NCBI RefSeq assembly: GCF_035046485.1
Contig: NC_085138.1
Location: 290,762,256-290,826,255 of the forward strand
Direction of reading: 5' to 3'
DNA: 64,000 bases
Origin: Aedes albopictus
Lineage: Eukaryota; Arthropoda; Insecta; Diptera; Culicidae
In this document: positions 22,426 through 32,996 of the stretch, in pieces
Numbering within the stretch: position 1 is the stretch's first letter
Layout of the letters: each line of letters begins with the position of its first letter
Notes under the pieces: model-generated
What the model saw: only the letters and a program-made list of their open reading frames with translations
Database searches by the model: none
Told to the model about the DNA's origin: nothing
Position numbers and translations under genes: made by a program

Positions 22426-23300
22426 CTATCGATCTTCTAATCGCAATTACTCTTTCATAACTGGGGCCGTTGCCTCTTCGGCCTGAATTTCTCTCTTGTT
22501 GACTTTCAATTGGCTTCTTTAGTGGTGTTGAGATAGTTCCATATTCTGAATCTGCATGCCAAACTGAGCCGAAATCCAAATTTTCATCAATTTTGGTGCC
22601 CGGGAACCTATTTAAAAATCAATTTGAAATTTGTATGGGAGCAATTTGTCGAATCACCCCTCGTCGCATTTTGTACTGAGCGGAGCTGTCAAGCAGTTGC
22701 CCAGCTGTCAAAAGGTGATTTCAAAAAATCTCTTTGAAATTGATTTTAGATACCAAAATAAAGTTCTAAAAATCTGAAAAAAATCATAGCGGCTCAGAAA
22801 AAGGTGCTCTTTTGAATTCAAAATCAGTGAATTTTCCTTAATTTAAAAACCCAATTGCAATTTTCACGTCTAGTTCGCTCGGTCAATGTGTTTGTTTATC
22901 ACCTGACGAAAATTCTAGCATGAGGGATTATGCGCATTTTATATGAAAGGTTTTTATTGATCGCAGCTGGGTCTATCTCGTTCCAACCATGCACGTTGCA
23001 TATCAACAGCAGCACTATCAGGAAGATCGCACTACAAGTTATCTGTTAGTGGCATGGGTGCGAGTGGGTGGTTAGAGATGGGTCCTGATACTGAAGTGCC
23101 CAAACTAAGTGTTTAACAAAATCCACTTATTCCCTTTTCACGTGGTATGCTAGAATTGGTTAATAAACTGCCAAAACCGTCGATTCTCCTACGACGAACG
23201 TTTTGTTTTCGAATGTTCTGTCTTTTTGAGCTTTCTTCGACCTATTTCTTCGATCTTTTGATCCTTAGCCGCGACTAATGCTTTAAATTTTGTTTTTGAT
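22426..23300. other. Gene-free spacer
   Basis: No gene. 22585-22860 shares words with the foldback MITE at 8252-8740 (GTATGGG, ATTTTCATCAATTTTGG) and may be a diverged relative. Confidence 0.4.
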
Positions 23301-23317
23301 CTGTGTCATATAATTAT

Positions 23318-23474
23318 TTTATTTGCATCTTCTGTTTTTGTTTTCCATATATAATTACTATAACTATTACACTAGGCACTATCCGGCTGACATTCGGATA
23401 GACTATCACATTTTGGATTTCACTCGTAACGAGAGAATTCACCCTGCTGGATGTTGCAGCGATGCCGGATCTAC
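23318..23474 (-). other. 3' UTR of CPR gene 2 with conserved stem-loop
   Basis: On the minus strand the block CCAAAATGTGATAGT is followed by CTATCCG, a 9-nt loop and CGGATAG (stem at 23379-23385 and 23395-23401), then GTGCCTAG. The poly(A) signal AATAAA is at 23323-23318. The block matches genes 3 and 4. Confidence 0.75.
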
Positions 23475-24043
23475 CTAGTAACCCTTGTAGCTTGCTGGCT
23501 CCTCGTGGTGGGCCTCTGGATGACTGCCCACCTTGGCGTAGGCCTCAACCAGTTCCTTTGGTAGTGGTGGTGCCTTTGGGATGTGCGATCCTTCGGCATG
23601 GAATCCATTCTCGTCGGCAACGTAGCTCACAGAAACGGTTTCACCATGGGGATCAACGTAAGAGTACGACCCATGAGCAACGTTGGCTTCGTGACCCTTG
23701 CTGCCAAAGTTCTTGACGTGTCCTGCCTCCTGAACGGTGATTCCATTACCCGATTGGTATGAATACTTGAACGCGTCGTTGCCCTGAGCATGTTCGCTGT
23801 GCACGATCGGGATGTGCTTGTGATCGGAATGTGCTGCATAGTAATCACCACCGGCAACCACCACGGCCAGCAAAGCAGACAGAGTAATGAACTGTGGAAA
23901 CATAAAACGTTATTGACTTTGACCTAGTAATGCAACGCAATGGTAATTGGAAAATCTTGTGTTTATATTTCAATAAGCGTGACCGAAACTATTTACTGGC
24001 AACGAATGTAAGGAAGATAAGTGAGATCACCTACCAGTTTCAT
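23475..24043 (-). CDS. RR-1 cuticular protein (CPR), gene 2
   Basis: Minus strand, two exons: 24043-24035 (Met-Lys-Leu) and 23891-23475, intron GTAGGT...CCACAG, 141 aa. Signal peptide FITLSALLAVVVA, mature start near GGDYY. RR-1 chitin-binding domain: FKYSYQSGNG, QEAGHVKNFG, GSYSYVDPHGE, YVADENGFHAEG, PKAPPLP; ends YKGY. Secreted structural cuticle protein that binds chitin through the Rebers-Riddiford domain (family knowledge). From HKHIPIVHSEH onward it differs from gene 3 at about two residues (Ala/Gln in VQE-GHV, Glu/Asp in HHE-PAS), and its 3' UTR is also near identical, so genes 2 and 3 are a recent inverted duplication or are kept alike by gene conversion. Start chosen by the shared exon-1 layout, not the longer in-exon frame. 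Confidence 0.93.
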
Positions 24044-24106
24044 TGTCGTGCAGATTGTGAATTGGAAAAACGGATTGCACGTGACAAGTTTGCTGGCTGA
24101 ATGCAC

Positions 24107-24144
24107 ACTGATGCATGTTGGTGGTCCAGCTATATCTATATATA
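24107..24144 (-). promoter_or_regulatory. Core promoter of CPR gene 2
   Basis: Minus strand TATATATAG at 24144-24137 and ATCAGT at 24112-24107, 32 bp apart, followed by GTGCATTCAGCCAGCAAACT, which matches gene 3. Confidence 0.78.
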
Positions 24145-24149
24145 CAAAC

Positions 24150-25169
24150 TTGCTGAAAAAATGACCATCAAGGGGTAATCTGGGATGGCTCAGGCCCAGC
24201 CGATGGAAAAGTGAAGGTATTCTCCCTTCGGAGAAATTCATGTGTTTTATTACATATTTTATCCGATACGAACGTTGTCGTTCAGAGCGGCTGACGGTAT
24301 TTGAGGACATTTAATTATTGTAACCTATTATTTCAAGTTCTAATGTTAAAACGGATTTTTAGCGCTAAACTGTTACTAGAGTCTGGGCCCATTTGGACAG
24401 GGGGACCTATTTCGGGCACTTGCTGCTATAACTCAGTTAATTTCAATCCGATTGACTGTATTTTCTGATCAGATGCGCTGAATTTGGATGGTTTGATACG
24501 ATACGTCTCTGATCGTGTCCCAAAAATCAAGTCAATCGATTGAAAATTGACGGAGTTATAACAGCAAGTGCTCAACATTTTTAGTGATTTTTTTTCTTTT
24601 TTTTCAATAGGCCGTTCTTTTAAGTTATGTCGGCATATCCTTTTCGGAAATGAGCACAAAAAGTGATTATCTCCTTACAATTGGTCAAAGTTTGCTTCTC
24701 CAGAACTCCAGACTTTTGAACAAAACAACACTTTTTAATCATTACTTAGAAGAACTACTTTTTATCTTTCGATTTTTAGCTTTGTCTACCTAGAAATAGT
24801 GAAAATAAAGATATTGCGACAGATAAAATATTTTCAACTTTTACAGTGTTTATCTGCTTTTTGTTTAATGGCAAACATCTGCGGACACGAATGCACAGGA
24901 GTGGTAAAGTGTTGTTAATAAATATGATTAATAATAACAAACGCCTTAGAATCCCACTCTAACATTGCACCAGAACCTTAAATGTATAAATCTCAAGAAG
25001 AAAACTTCTAACGATAGTGTAACTTCCATTTTGCTCTTGTTCATTTGCAATAAACTTGAAATAAAAATGGTAGGTGGATAAAAAGGGATAGAGATAGAAA
25101 CGTGTCAGGGTCGCCTATTTTCCCAGAAAACTCAGATGGATTTTTTTTGTTTTCCCTTGACACTACTTA
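24150..25169. other. Spacer between divergent CPR genes 2 and 3, part 1
   Basis: No gene. 24380-24580 has inverted ends (GGGCACTTGCTGCTATAAC, GTTATAACAGCAAGTGC) and is a diverged relative of the MITE at 32997-33200. Confidence 0.55.
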
Positions 25170-25526
25170 CTTTGAAAAATCATAACTCAAGAACGAAGCA
25201 TCGTAAAAACAAAGTTTTTTTTTTAGAAAATGAAAGCATATTTTCTCAGAAATCCAAAAAATATGAACTGGAAAAAGTTTTCCACAAAATTTTCCACAGT
25301 TGAGAAAATTTGTAAAGAAAAGCCTGAAAAACTATGTGCAAACTCGTGGAAAATTTTCAAAAAAATTTTTTTGAGGCGGTAATTTCATTAGCTTCTATCG
25401 CTGAAATTTTTGGAATGCACTTAATTTTCGTTCTTGCGTTATGAGATCCTGAGAAAATTTGCTTACGTTTTCATTTAAAAACTTTGTTTCTACGATGCTT
25501 CGTTCTTGAGTTATGATTTTTCAAAG
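25170..25526. mobile_element. 357-bp foldback element
   Basis: Left arm CTTTGAAAAATCATAACTCA, then AGAACGAAGCATCGTA. The right arm is its reverse complement (TACGATGCTTCGTTCT...TTTTTCAAAG). Arms of about 48 bp with few mismatches. It lies between the promoters of genes 2 and 3. TSD not resolved. Confidence 0.7.
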
Positions 25527-25940
25527 AAAAGGCTTTTTATGTTATGTATTTCATGGCTATTTAAGGTGGAAAAAATTAGAAAAGTTTGAGAGTCCCAATT
25601 TGACATATGAAACAATTGGTGGTAGCTGATAACACTAAAATACAAAAGAAAAGATGAAAAAACTATCCGCATTAAATGTTTTCAACATCAATCAATTATT
25701 CAAAATTTATACTAGTATCGAACAATCAAAAATACAGCTTTGAAATGTTTCAATTGTTGTGGGTGGATCCTTACTCTCTATGACAGTCTATTAGCAACAA
25801 TGCCAGAACATCAATTTGTCATCACCGATTGGCAAAATCATGCAGTACAAATCATGTGAAATTTCTGCAAGAAGATTTGGATGCCATTGCAGTTATTTTT
25901 CGATGTTCGATCACCTTCCATGGTCAACTCAGTTGCAAGT
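25527..25940. other. Spacer upstream of CPR gene 3
   Basis: No ORF with recognisable content and no repeat termini seen. Confidence 0.35.
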
Positions 25941-25943
25941 TTG

Positions 25944-25981
25944 TATATATAGACAAATGCAAACCACCGAAAGGTATCAGT
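25944..25981 (+). promoter_or_regulatory. Core promoter of CPR gene 3
   Basis: TATATATAG at 25944 and ATCAGT at 25976-25981, 32 bp apart, followed by GGGCATTCAGCCAGCAAACT. Confidence 0.78.
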
Positions 25982-26039
25982 GGGCATTCAGCCAGCAAAC
26001 TAGCAGCGTCTATATAGATCTTTTAACAAATATAGAAAA

Positions 26040-26633
26040 ATGAAGCTGGTGAGTTGATTTTGTGGTGGACAGTGGTTATCAATTAGAAGAAAGTTTGTGT
26101 AAATGTTTGTACCGGTGCAGCAGTTCTGAATGATCACCAAATGCCGAGTATGGTAGTTACGTTAGTGGGTCATTACCAATCATTTTTTGTTTTTCTTTTC
26201 ATGCTCCTGGCAGTTTATTACTTTGTCCGCTGTACTGGCCGTGGTGGCTGCAAATAGCTATGGTGGTGGTGATCACTATGTGGACCATAAGCACATTCCG
26301 ATCGTGCACAGCGAGCATGCTCAGGGCAACGACGCCTTCAAGTATTCATACCAATCGGGTAATGGAATCACCGTTCAGGAACAAGGCCATGTCAAGAACT
26401 TTGGCAGCAAGGGTCACGAAGCTAACGTTGCTCATGGGTCGTACTCTTACGTTGATCCCCATGGTGAAACCGTTTCTGTGAGCTACGTTGCCGACGAGAA
26501 TGGATTCCATGCCGAAGGGTCGCACATCCCGAAGGCACCGCCACTACCAAAGGAGCTGGTTGAGGCCTACGCCAAGGTGGGCAGTCATCCAGAGGCCCAC
26601 CACGAGGATCCAGCAAGCTACAAGGGTTACTAG
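26040..26633 (+). CDS. RR-1 cuticular protein (CPR), gene 3
   Basis: Exons 26040-26048 (Met-Lys-Leu) and 26214-26633; GT at 26049, CAG at 26211-26213; 142 aa. Signal peptide FITLSAVLAVVAA; the mature N-terminus NSYGGGDHYVDHK is slightly longer than in the paralogues. RR-1 domain: FKYSYQSGNG, QEQGHVKNFG, GSYSYVDPHGE, YVADENGFHAEG, PKAPPLP; tail YKGY. Predicted extracellular chitin-binding cuticle protein. Near-identical inverted partner of gene 2. The intron keeps a block at about 26143-26183 (TTAGTGGGTCA and CAATCAT words) that is also in gene 1's intron. Confidence 0.93.
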
Positions 26634-26788
26634 GTAGATCCGACATTGCTGCAACATCCAGCAGGGTGTATTCTCTCGTTATGAGTGTAATCCAAAATGT
26701 GATAGTCTATCCGATTGTCAGCCGGATAGTGCCTAGAGTAATAATTTTTATAATTATATGGAAAACCAAAACACCAGATGTAAATAAA
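26634..26788 (+). other. 3' UTR of CPR gene 3 with conserved stem-loop
   Basis: CCAAAATGTGATAGT then stem CTATCCG (26707-26713), loop ATTGTCAGC, stem CGGATAG (26723-26729), GTGCCTAG. AATAAA at 26783-26788. Confidence 0.78.
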
Positions 26789-26995
26789 ATATATGATGTC
26801 TATTTTTGAGAACACATGTTTTAAATGATTAGATAGAGTTTTAAGATCTGATATTCCCATGGAGATCTTGAGGCCTACCCACATCTCTCATTTTGTGTTC
26901 TAGAGCACTCCTTATGCCAGCCAAGGACTGATGCCAACAAAACCATCTAAAGGTGCTGCCCAGACGGCAAATAATAAACCAGTTTTGATAGATAA

Positions 26996-27174
26996 TTTTT
27001 TTTATCTGTATCAACGAGATTTTTAGCCCTAGGCTAGTTCATCTCGGGACCCACGCTTTACTTCCCTTCCGAAGGAAGAACTCACATTTTGTGAGTTTGT
27101 CGGGAGTGGGATTCGATCCCAGGTCCTCGGCGTGATAGTCAAGTGTTCTAATCAACACACCAGGTCCGCTCCAC
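26996..27174 (-). mobile_element. tRNA-derived SINE (type A)
   Basis: Same family as 4328-4503, minus orientation, 179 bp. Perfect 12-bp TSD TTTGATAGATAA (26984-26995, 27175-27186). It sits about 200 bp past the gene 3 poly(A) signal. Confidence 0.9.
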
Positions 27175-27186
27175 TTTGATAGATAA

Positions 27187-27862
27187 ATTTTGACAAGTTG
27201 TTTGGCTCTGTTTGTCCCTGTTCGTTTTTCGAAAGTGACAAAAATTTGTGTTTGCCTGGTACACCTTGGTCAAAATTTAACTGTCACAAATGGTCAAATT
27301 TTTGGCATTGGCCAAAGAGTGTCATACAAGTCTAAGGTCTTAAGGTCACACTCACTCACCCATGAATCCTGAGCACCCCTGGGAGTCCTTAGGATCAACG
27401 TGAAGGACCTTTAACATGGGCAGCTGCTTGCTTTAGTCTTGACCTGGGTCCAGATCAAATCGACATCCTTTATTTCCTTTTTGAGAATTTGTCGCTACGA
27501 GCCCCAGGGCCTGAGCGCTACCCGAACAGGAGCACATAACAAGATCATAAAAAAGTTATGACAACTGTTGTTAGAAATAACAACAGTTGATATAATTTTG
27601 TTATAAGGAGATTTCCATGTGAATATCCATAACAAAATTATTTTCACTATAGATAGTAGAGTAAACATAGATCCGCGGACACCGCTGACTAAAATGTTTC
27701 AAGCGTGTAAGTAGTAATTTTCAAGAGTTCGACGGTTGACTATGACGTCATGAGCTCCATTGATGTCGTCCAAAGTCGTGACGTCATGCTCGTTTGGATA
27801 CAGATTTTAGTAGAAAATTATAATTTTAATGTGTTGACTAATCTGATTGGTTCTACATATAC
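27187..27862. other. Gene-free spacer
   Basis: No gene, element end or array could be supported. Confidence 0.4.
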
Positions 27863-28820
27863 AGGGTGTTAGGTTCCTGAGTGCAAACTTATTAAAGGGT
27901 GATAGAGGACCATAAATGGTGACAAAAAAAATCTACGCATATGGTCAAATCTCAACCGTTACGTTTCATTGAACTTCCCATGTTTTTGACTCTTATTGTC
28001 CTAACTTATTATATCTTTAAAATGGTCAAACTTATCGCAGTTTTTCGACCCTTATTGAATTTTCTATCAAATGGCATCTTTCAATCGATTGGTTTAGTTA
28101 AATAACTAATTTTTCTTTGCAACTCTAGACGAACATTTGAAAAGGGCCTATCTGCTTTGCGTAAACAAACATGTTTTTGTCTCTGTAGGGCCTATCTTAT
28201 CAGAAAGAGTGTTCTTCATGCTATCTTTTAAGGGAGTTGATGTGCGTGGGTGGATGCAGATAAGCCCTGCAGCGACAGAAACATGTTTGCTTACAAGAAG
28301 CATATAGGCCCTTTTCAAATGTTCGTCTAGAACTGTCAAGGTTAGCACTTTTTTGCGCACTGTGCCGCACATTTAAATCGAAATTCCAAGAAAACGATTA
28401 GAGCTAAGTAGAAGTTTGGTATCAACGAACAAATTGTAGAGTAAAACAGGAGCCACAATTTTGCCAAAGAAATAATTTCAATTTATTACCCATGTTTCAA
28501 TGATAATTGACAAAAACAAATTAAAACACACTATTTTGAGCTGTTTTGCTCTAGAAAACTTAGTCATTTAACTAAACCAATCGATTCAAAGATGCCATTT
28601 GATAGAAAATTCAATAATCTATCGAATAAGGGTAAACAAACTGCGATAAGTTTGACAATTTTAAAGTTATAGTTAGTTAAGGCAATAATAATCAAAAACA
28701 TAGAAAGTTCAATAACTACGTAACGGTTGAGATTTGACCATATGCGTAGTACATTTTTTTACACCATTTCTGGTCCTCTATCACCCTTTAAAAAGTTTGC
28801 ACTCACGAACCTAACACCCT
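27863..28820. mobile_element. 958-bp foldback element with nested MITE
   Basis: Left AGGGTGTTAGGTTC, then TGAGTGCAAACTT and GGGTGATAGAGGACCA; the right end carries the imperfect reverse complement, continuing through CAACCGTTACG and CAAATGGCATCTTT for about 250 bp per arm. TATA lies at or next to both ends. A 200-bp MITE (28128-28327) occupies the loop. Confidence 0.75.
28128..28327. mobile_element. 200-bp MITE, TIR GACGAACATTTGAAAAGG, TA TSD
   Basis: Perfect inverted ends of about 24 bp, TA on both sides (28126-28127, 28328-28329). Same family as 774-990. Confidence 0.85.
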
Positions 28821-28953
28821 TATATCGTAAATTCGCAAAAGCAGCCCTAGCCATTTTGATCAGTACTCGTATGTCGATCTTGGATACTATTATTGTCTTT
28901 TTTAAAGCGATTCTCAGCCCTAGGTGAGCTCATCTCTGAAAGATGCAAATATA

Positions 28954-30099
28954 GAGGAGAACAAGGAAGCTTAATCCCAGGGGAAACTTGTACCCCCATG
29001 TTTTCTCAGAATCAAAAAAAGTTTTCTTCTAGCATGTTATTTTTTCTTTAAAACTATATCTGGACAAAAGGCTATGTTCTAGCTACAAATGATTCAGATA
29101 TTGCACTGCATAATTTCATTACGGCTGATTGTTTGTTTTTGGTCCTTCATGCTCCACTTCCACCTCGCATGCCGCCTGAAGAAATTAGGTCCGTTGTAGA
29201 CCGGCCGTCGATGAAGCTGGCTTGATAACGTCCCACTAACTCATTTGTTTTAGGTGAGATGGTGATTGCTTGGAAGTTTCAAATGGGCGCCTTTCTTGTC
29301 AATGGGGTAGATTATCACTTCCTTTCACTCCACCCACTGCTATTCGCGGTCTCACAGGAGGTCAACTGTTCTGAGCCTGACTCAATGAGCTCATCTTGAT
29401 GACTTAAGCTGCGATACCATTCTTACCAGCTGTTTTGTTTATTTTGATCTGGTGAATGGCATCCTTTATGTTCCTTAACGTGGAAGTTGGCTCATTTCCG
29501 TTTTCTGCTGCCTTGCGTAGTCGTTTCTTCTGTTTCCGTTGTTTTCTCGTGCCTACGTTCTCCACGCCATTCAGGGGCTCATCGAAGGGCTGCTTCTACC
29601 TTTCGATCAACTCACGTCCGTCCGTCAACAGGCTCCCGTCTTTATCCCTAAATATTTCGGCTCGCGACATGAAGCCGTTGCGGAATGCGTTAAGCTTCTG
29701 GTAGAGGTTCCGTGGTCGTGGTCCAAGTTGTCGTCACGATTGGTCCTGACGTCAATAATGTGTCAATAATGTCGGAGAAGTGCTGTCCATCTATTCGGCA
29801 TTCGAGCTGCGTGTAGAATGCGTCCTTGTCATCATTGGTGCTTTCGGGGTGTGAACTGTGCACGATGATTATGCTGAAGTTTAAGAATCGGCCTTTGATA
29901 ATCAACCTGCAAATTCTTTCATCGATCGACAACCAATCAAACACACGCCTCTGCATATCGTCCATCACGATTAAAACTTTTCCCAAGTCGCGTGTATTGC
30001 CGCAGCTCTGATAGATGGTATGATAACCGTTAAACGTTCATACCATAGAATCTGCCCAATACATCTGCTGCAAAGGGATCAAGTCTCCCCAGTCTCCCC
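28954..30099. mobile_element. TIR element of the GGGGAGAC family with RTE debris inside
   Basis: The right end (GGGATCAAGTCTCCCCAGTC to CCCC at 30099, then TA) matches the terminus of the element at 13005. The left end (about 28951-28979, AGAGGAGAACAAGG and TTAATCCC) is a diverged version. The RTE fragment at 29150-30050 appears to have inserted between them. The left boundary is uncertain. Confidence 0.5.
29150..30050 (-). pseudogene. Decayed RTE-clade LINE fragment (endonuclease and early RT)
   Basis: Minus strand, in order: endonuclease-like KGRFLNFSIIIVHSSHPEST (29690-29986), then after a deletion a linker with IFRDKDGSLLTDGRE (about 29560-29700), then KDAIHQIKINKTAG, and finally an RT finger remnant FIDGRSTTDL near 29200. 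The order matches the intact RTE frame at 42037-44874, but with internal deletions, stops and frameshifts. Confidence 0.75.
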
Positions 30100-30238
30100 T
30101 ACTTCCAGGACCATAGTATATAGCTGAGTTCTTCCCTGGCACTCGGACGTCGATTAGCCTGGCTGTGAGCCGCTTCTCCTGGAGAACAGACGCTCAGATT
30201 TGCAGAAGCAAACCCCCTCTCTCTACCCTGTCAGCCTA

Positions 30239-31387
30239 AGGACTGTTCAATTTATAAAACGGACAACTTTATAAGGCTATAAAAAGAAGACGGGTAGTTT
30301 AAATTTAACCACGTTTTTCAGAACATCATCTCTCATTATAGAAAATCGGCCATATAAAATTACTGTTTACATATGGTATATCGTTTTTAATACCAGAAAA
30401 GTATGTGCCATGCTGCAGCATCATGAGTAATAAACATTCTTTTTTTTTTTTTTTTGATGGTTCTTCTAAATAACAATGCTACCTAATGCAAATTTTGCAA
30501 AACAATGATGTTGGAAATAAAAACTTTGCATCCGATTTTTATTAAATAAGGTGTACAATAACATAGGACCAACGCTGTTGAAAATATATAACAACAAGAT
30601 TCGCTAGAGTCGAAAATCTGCATCAATGGAACAAAAAGAATGTTTTTTTTTTAATATGACCATCTTTATGGATTACATTTTTGATGAAAAATGCAATTAA
30701 AAGGTAATTTTTCTTCTGTATCATTCAGAGAGCAATATTCTACTACTCTGGACAAATTTTTAGCCGAATCCGTGATGTTATTGCAACACAGGACGACGTG
30801 AATGAACATTTATTAATAATTTCTATAAAAACAAGGCAACTTACTATATCATGCTGGAGCCTGCTTGGTGCATTATTACTGATCAACTATTGAGCTTTAC
30901 CTGTAGTAGAATAGTGAGAGCTTCCAATTCATTAAAAACTTTATGAAAATGTGCATGTTAAGGTGAATATAGAACGAAGCCACTCCTCGAATTTTCAAGA
31001 GCACAAATCTGATGAACGGAATGTCGGTTTGCGCTAAAAAGTTGATCGATTGGTTACCCGCTGGTGGTGACCAATCGATCAACTTTTCAGCGCAAACCAA
31101 CATTCGGTTCTTCAGATTTGTGCTCTTGAAAATTCGAGGTGTGGCTTCGTCATATCTTCACCTTAAGTATGTGGAAAGTTATGTCTAATTTTGAAAAATG
31201 GGTTTTTATTGATGTTTTACGAAAACCGCTTCAGTTACACAATAAAGAACATTTTGCTTAATGTTATATTTTTCCTACATTTCAGAATAGCTATAGAAAG
31301 TTACGCAAAAAATTGATAATGATTTTATTGAAAAATAAAAAAGATATCGCACAAGCAAGTTGTCCGTTTTATAAATTGAACAGTCCT
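30239..31387. mobile_element. 1.15-kb TIR element, TA TSD
   Basis: Inverted ends AGGACTGTTCAATTTATAAA, continuing ACGGACAACTT (31 bp, perfect); TA at 30237-30238 and 31388-31389. No transposase ORF. A 201-bp hairpin MITE sits inside at 30962-31162. Confidence 0.8.
30962..31162. mobile_element. 201-bp hairpin MITE, TTAA TSD
   Basis: Nearly the whole element is two ~95-bp inverted arms (GGTGAA..., GAATTTTCAAGAGCACAAAT, GTTGATCGATTGGT) around a short loop near 31060. TTAA on both sides (30958-30961, 31163-31166). Confidence 0.88.
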
Positions 31388-31389
31388 TA

Positions 31390-32160
31390 CGACCAAAGTT
31401 CCGGGGTTGGTTACCCAATTTTCACTAAAGGTTGCTCGCAGCCCGGCCAGTGCCACGCGGAGGTAGGGATAGAAGTTCGTAGCCAAATTTAGTGCCACCG
31501 AGATCGACATAGGTGCACGGTTTAACGACAGACTTGTTAGAATCCCTAAATGGCCGCCACAATGGCCGACTTTGGAACCTACTCACGATTTTGAGCGCAC
31601 AAATCTCTTCGTAAACAAAATCAGTGCACCTGATCTTTCTATTTTAAGCTTAGGCTGATACAAATTTAATATTGACTTTTTGTTTCACCTCCCCTTCAAA
31701 TTTTTTTGGCTGGATTTTTCATTTTGAGGTGGCAGATAAAAAAATATTTATCAAAATATCGGGCTTTGATGAAAATTCTTTAACAAATCCGATGAGTTTT
31801 AAATATTTTTCATATTAAATGCTTTATTATTTTATCCCCCCCCTCGTCCCGCCAATGAGTGGTGGGACAAAAAGTGAAATAAATATTTGTAACCGCCTTA
31901 TTACAAGTTAGCAAGAACAGAATAATGAAATACATTGTTGTTTGAGGCTTGTTTCTTGAGATTTGTGCTTCTGAAGTTTCGATGCAATGTTGAAGCGGGA
32001 TTTCAAGACGTTTGCATGTTTAAGAAATGTATGGAAACATAATCTGATTGATATGTACTCCAAATCCGAATTTGCAACTCAAAGTGGATTGTGTGCAGCT
32101 GCACGCCAGTGAAACTTGATGTGTATCAGTGAAGGACACTCAACGGCTGCAGGACTTCAA
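31390..32160. other. Gene-free spacer
   Basis: No gene or element end supported. Confidence 0.35.
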
Positions 32161-32167
32161 ACAATAG

Positions 32168-32398
32168 ATGCCTGCTGTATTTAAATTGTGTATATTGGTC
32201 TTACAGTTGGTCTCCTACGTGGAGCAACAGAGTTTCGGGAGCGAAAGTGAAGGTGGGTTGGCCACACTCTATACAGGGACGAGAACAAAATCTGCAAGCA
32301 AGCCTGAGATTGGAACCCAGCTGGACATCGCAGCAGAGGCAGGCTCAGAGGTTCTTGGTGGCGGAAACAATGAAATAAAGGAAGTCGATGAAATTTGA
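32168..32398 (+). CDS. Small ORF, candidate secreted peptide (76 aa)
   Basis: Starts ATG at 32168, ends TGA at 32396-32398. Residues 1-20 look like a signal peptide (basic Lys near residue 6, then CILVLQLVSYV). The rest is Ser/Gly/Thr/Glu-rich and acidic at the end (NNEIKEVDEI). An initiator-like ATCAGT lies upstream at 32125-32130; no TATA box stands out. No family recognised. A 21-C homopolymer and an RTE 3' tail follow closely, so a chance ORF in repeat-rich DNA is a serious alternative. Confidence 0.25.
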   Translation: MPAVFKLCILVLQLVSYVEQQSFGSESEGGLATLYTGTRTKSASKPEIGTQLDIAAEAGSEVLGGGNNEIKEVDEI

Positions 32399-32408
32399 CA
32401 TGGCCGAA

Positions 32409-32429
32409 CCCCCCCCCCCCCCCCCCCCC
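32409..32429 (+). repeat. Poly-C tract, 21 C
   Basis: Uninterrupted run of C, unusual in this AT-rich window; its length is likely variable or error-prone. Confidence 0.85.
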
Positions 32430-32509
32430 TCATGACCACGTGGTTTATGGACAGCCCCTGAAGAGGAATCTGTGGAAGAATGAGAGGAATGGTGGACTAG
32501 CTTCCAACA

Positions 32510-32593
32510 TAATCTGCCAGGATGGAGATCTTTCGATCCGGCCCTCGTTACCACCATGGGTGCTCTGCTCGGGACTAAAAATAAGTAAGTGAT
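32510..32593 (+). mobile_element. RTE-type LINE 3' tail fragment
   Basis: CAGGATGGAGATCTTTCG and CGGCCCTC, followed by GGGACTAAAAATAAGTAAGT, match the tail after the decayed RTE copy at about 59641-59700. Confidence 0.55.
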
Positions 32594-32695
32594 TTTTTTA
32601 ACATTTATCAATAAAATAATGATACTTAATACGACATTATAAAATGTAATATTTTCTCACATGAATTAAGTTATAACGGGTTGAAATTTCTATCC

Positions 32696-32942
32696 AGTGG
32701 GCTTCGTGGCCGTGCGGTTAGCGGCGTCAGTCGTCTAGGCGTTTCGTAAGCCTCGGAGTGCGGGTTCGATTCCCGCTCCAGTCGGGGAAAACTTTTCGTC
32801 AAACGGAAAATTCTCCATTGGGCCACTGGGTGTTATGTGTGTTGTCCGTTGTCTCGTGTTAGTGTAATGTTCAGTCTGTACAGCCTCTGGCTGAAGACGG
32901 TGTAGTGTCTTTTTAGAGGAAAATAAGTCAAATTTACAATAC
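32696..32942 (+). mobile_element. tRNA-derived SINE (type C) with LINE-like 3' end
   Basis: tRNA-like head: GTGGCCGTGCGGTTAGCGGC (box A region) and GGGTTCGATTCCC (box B), with an extra-arm-like segment between. The body ends CTGGCTGAAGACGGTGTAG, close to the 3' end of the LINE at 687-2614 (CAGCTGAAGACGGTGGAATA on the minus strand). TSD not resolved. Confidence 0.75.
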
Positions 32943-32996
32943 CACACAAAAATTACTAAATGTGTTCTTCCTTCAATCTAAATAGGCTCTAATATA

